Shown: piece after piece, positions 5,255 to 5,996 of the stretch
Layout: every line of letters begins with the position of its first letter
Numbering within the stretch: the stretch's first letter is position 1
From: JAZDLC01 sp043802345
GTDB taxonomy: Bacteria > Planctomycetota > B15-G4 > JADJEK01
Reading direction: 5' to 3'
Assembly: GCA_043802345.1 (NCBI GenBank)
Contig: JAZDLC010000136.1
Span: forward strand, 1-5,996
DNA: 5,996 bases
Position numbers and translations under genes: made by a program
Notes under the pieces: model-generated
The model's input: only the letters and a program-made list of their open reading frames with translations
What the model was told of the DNA's origin: nothing
Database searches by the model: none

Positions 5255-5996
5255 GTGGCGGAACCCGCCCTGAAGAACGTTGGAGATCAGGCCGGCCCGG
5301 ATGCGGGCCGGCAGATGACCTTCGGCGAGCATCTGGAAGAGCTGCGCAAGCGCGTCATGGTCTCGGTGATTGTCGTGGGCGCGCTGTTCTTCGTCTGTTT
5401 CTACTTTCACGAGCAGACCCAGGCGATCTTCATCCTGCCGTACAAGGAGATCCGGGAGGCGCTGCTGGCGGAGAAGGGCATCGACATCGGGCCGCTGAAC
5501 TTCATAGATCCGACTGAAGCGTTCACCTTCACGATGACCATCGCACTCTATTCCGCGCTGATCCTCGGCATGCCGGTCTGCTTGCACCAGATGTGGGCCT
5601 TCATCGGGGCCGGTCTGCACCGGCACGAGCGGCGCGCGGTGATGCGGGTGCTGCCGGTCTCGTTCGGGCTGTTCGCCGTGGGAATCCTGTTCTGCTTCAT
5701 GCTGGTGATTCCGATCGCCCTCGAGTTCCTGGTCAGCTTTGTCACCGACCCGAAGGACCCGCAGATCCAGCCCAGTATCCGGGTCAACACCTACCTGAGT
5801 TTCGTCGTCATGATGTGCCTTCTGATGGGGGCGATCTTCCAGCTTCCGCTGCTGCAGGTGGTGCTGGCGAAGTTCAACCTGATGAGCGCGAAGGCCCAGG
5901 CGAAGAAGCGGAAGGCGTTCATCATGGCCGCGGTGGTGATCTGCGCCATCGTCACGCCGACGGGGGACGCCATGACATTGATCCTCGTGACCGGCC
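5255..5996 (+). CDS. tatC: Sec-independent (twin-arginine) translocase subunit TatC, truncated by window edge
   Basis: TatC is the inner-membrane Tat subunit that recognises twin-arginine signal peptides and, with TatA/TatB, exports folded proteins. The 247 residues visible match the family from MTFGEHLEELRKRV (21-34) on: first transmembrane segment about 34-51, a periplasmic loop with DPTEAF (85-90), membrane segments about 92-112, 131-156, 180-204 and 219-235, the cytoplasmic motif HERR (124-127) and TPTGDAM (234-240), where homologues often read TPPD. E29 and E125 correspond to the signal-recognition glutamates E15 and E103 of E. coli TatC. The E. coli E170 position is Gln196 here (FQLP). 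GTG at 5255 is chosen because no other in-frame start lies upstream back to the previous gene and a weak GGCGAG precedes it; ATG at 5315 is the alternative. The stop lies beyond the right edge. Confidence 0.96.
   Translation, partial: MAEPALKNVGDQAGPDAGRQMTFGEHLEELRKRVMVSVIVVGALFFVCFYFHEQTQAIFILPYKEIREALLAEKGIDIGPLNFIDPTEAFTFTMTIALYSALILGMPVCLHQMWAFIGAGLHRHERRAVMRVLPVSFGLFAVGILFCFMLVIPIALEFLVSFVTDPKDPQIQPSIRVNTYLSFVVMMCLLMGAIFQLPLLQVVLAKFNLMSAKAQAKKRKAFIMAAVVICAIVTPTGDAMTLILVTG

Noticed and set aside
5239..5517. 92-codon plus-strand frame overlapping tatC
   Set aside because: Out of frame with the unmistakable TatC reading; Arg/Gly-rich nonsense typical of a shadow frame.

Overview
This is a GC-rich bacterial chromosomal window (clearly above 60% GC, with G/C-ending codons) carrying mostly housekeeping genes. 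The minus-strand order dephospho-CoA kinase (coaE) then transcription terminator Rho, and a Rho with a long charged N-terminal extension, make me think of the Planctomycetota/Verrucomicrobiota group or a similar environmental GC-rich phylum. That is a weak inference from remembered gene order; no rRNA or marker gene here settles it.

Layout. (1) Bases 1-503, plus strand: the 3' part of an unrecognised gene that enters from the left edge and ends in a good intrinsic terminator (555-594). (2) Bases 504-823: non-coding, with a purine-rich tract, an 11-bp tandem duplication, the terminator, and an inverted-repeat cluster of the GTACTCGTACTCG type. (3) Bases 824-3518, minus strand: coaE (2904-3518, GTG start) followed 112 bp downstream by rho (824-2791, 655 aa), probably co-transcribed. 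(4) Bases 3519-3909: a divergent intergenic region with a sigma70-like promoter facing right, a strong hairpin of unknown role, an AT-rich patch that probably holds the coaE promoter, and a hairpin that encloses the ribosome binding site and start codon of the next gene. (5) Bases 3910-5145, plus strand: a 411-aa protein with an N-terminal membrane anchor, a long coiled coil, a small beta-rich module and a C-terminal BRCT-like domain. (6) A hairpin terminator (5191-5220), then tatC from 5255, cut by the right edge.

The most interesting object is the membrane-anchored coiled-coil/BRCT protein. Bacterial BRCT domains are best known from NAD-dependent DNA ligase, a cytoplasmic DNA enzyme. Here the domain is tethered to the membrane, predicted to face outside the cytoplasm, encoded beside tatC, and translated from a start site that can be folded into a hairpin. 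The rest (CoA synthesis, Rho termination, Tat export) is ordinary core function; the Rho N-terminal disordered extension is the second point of interest.
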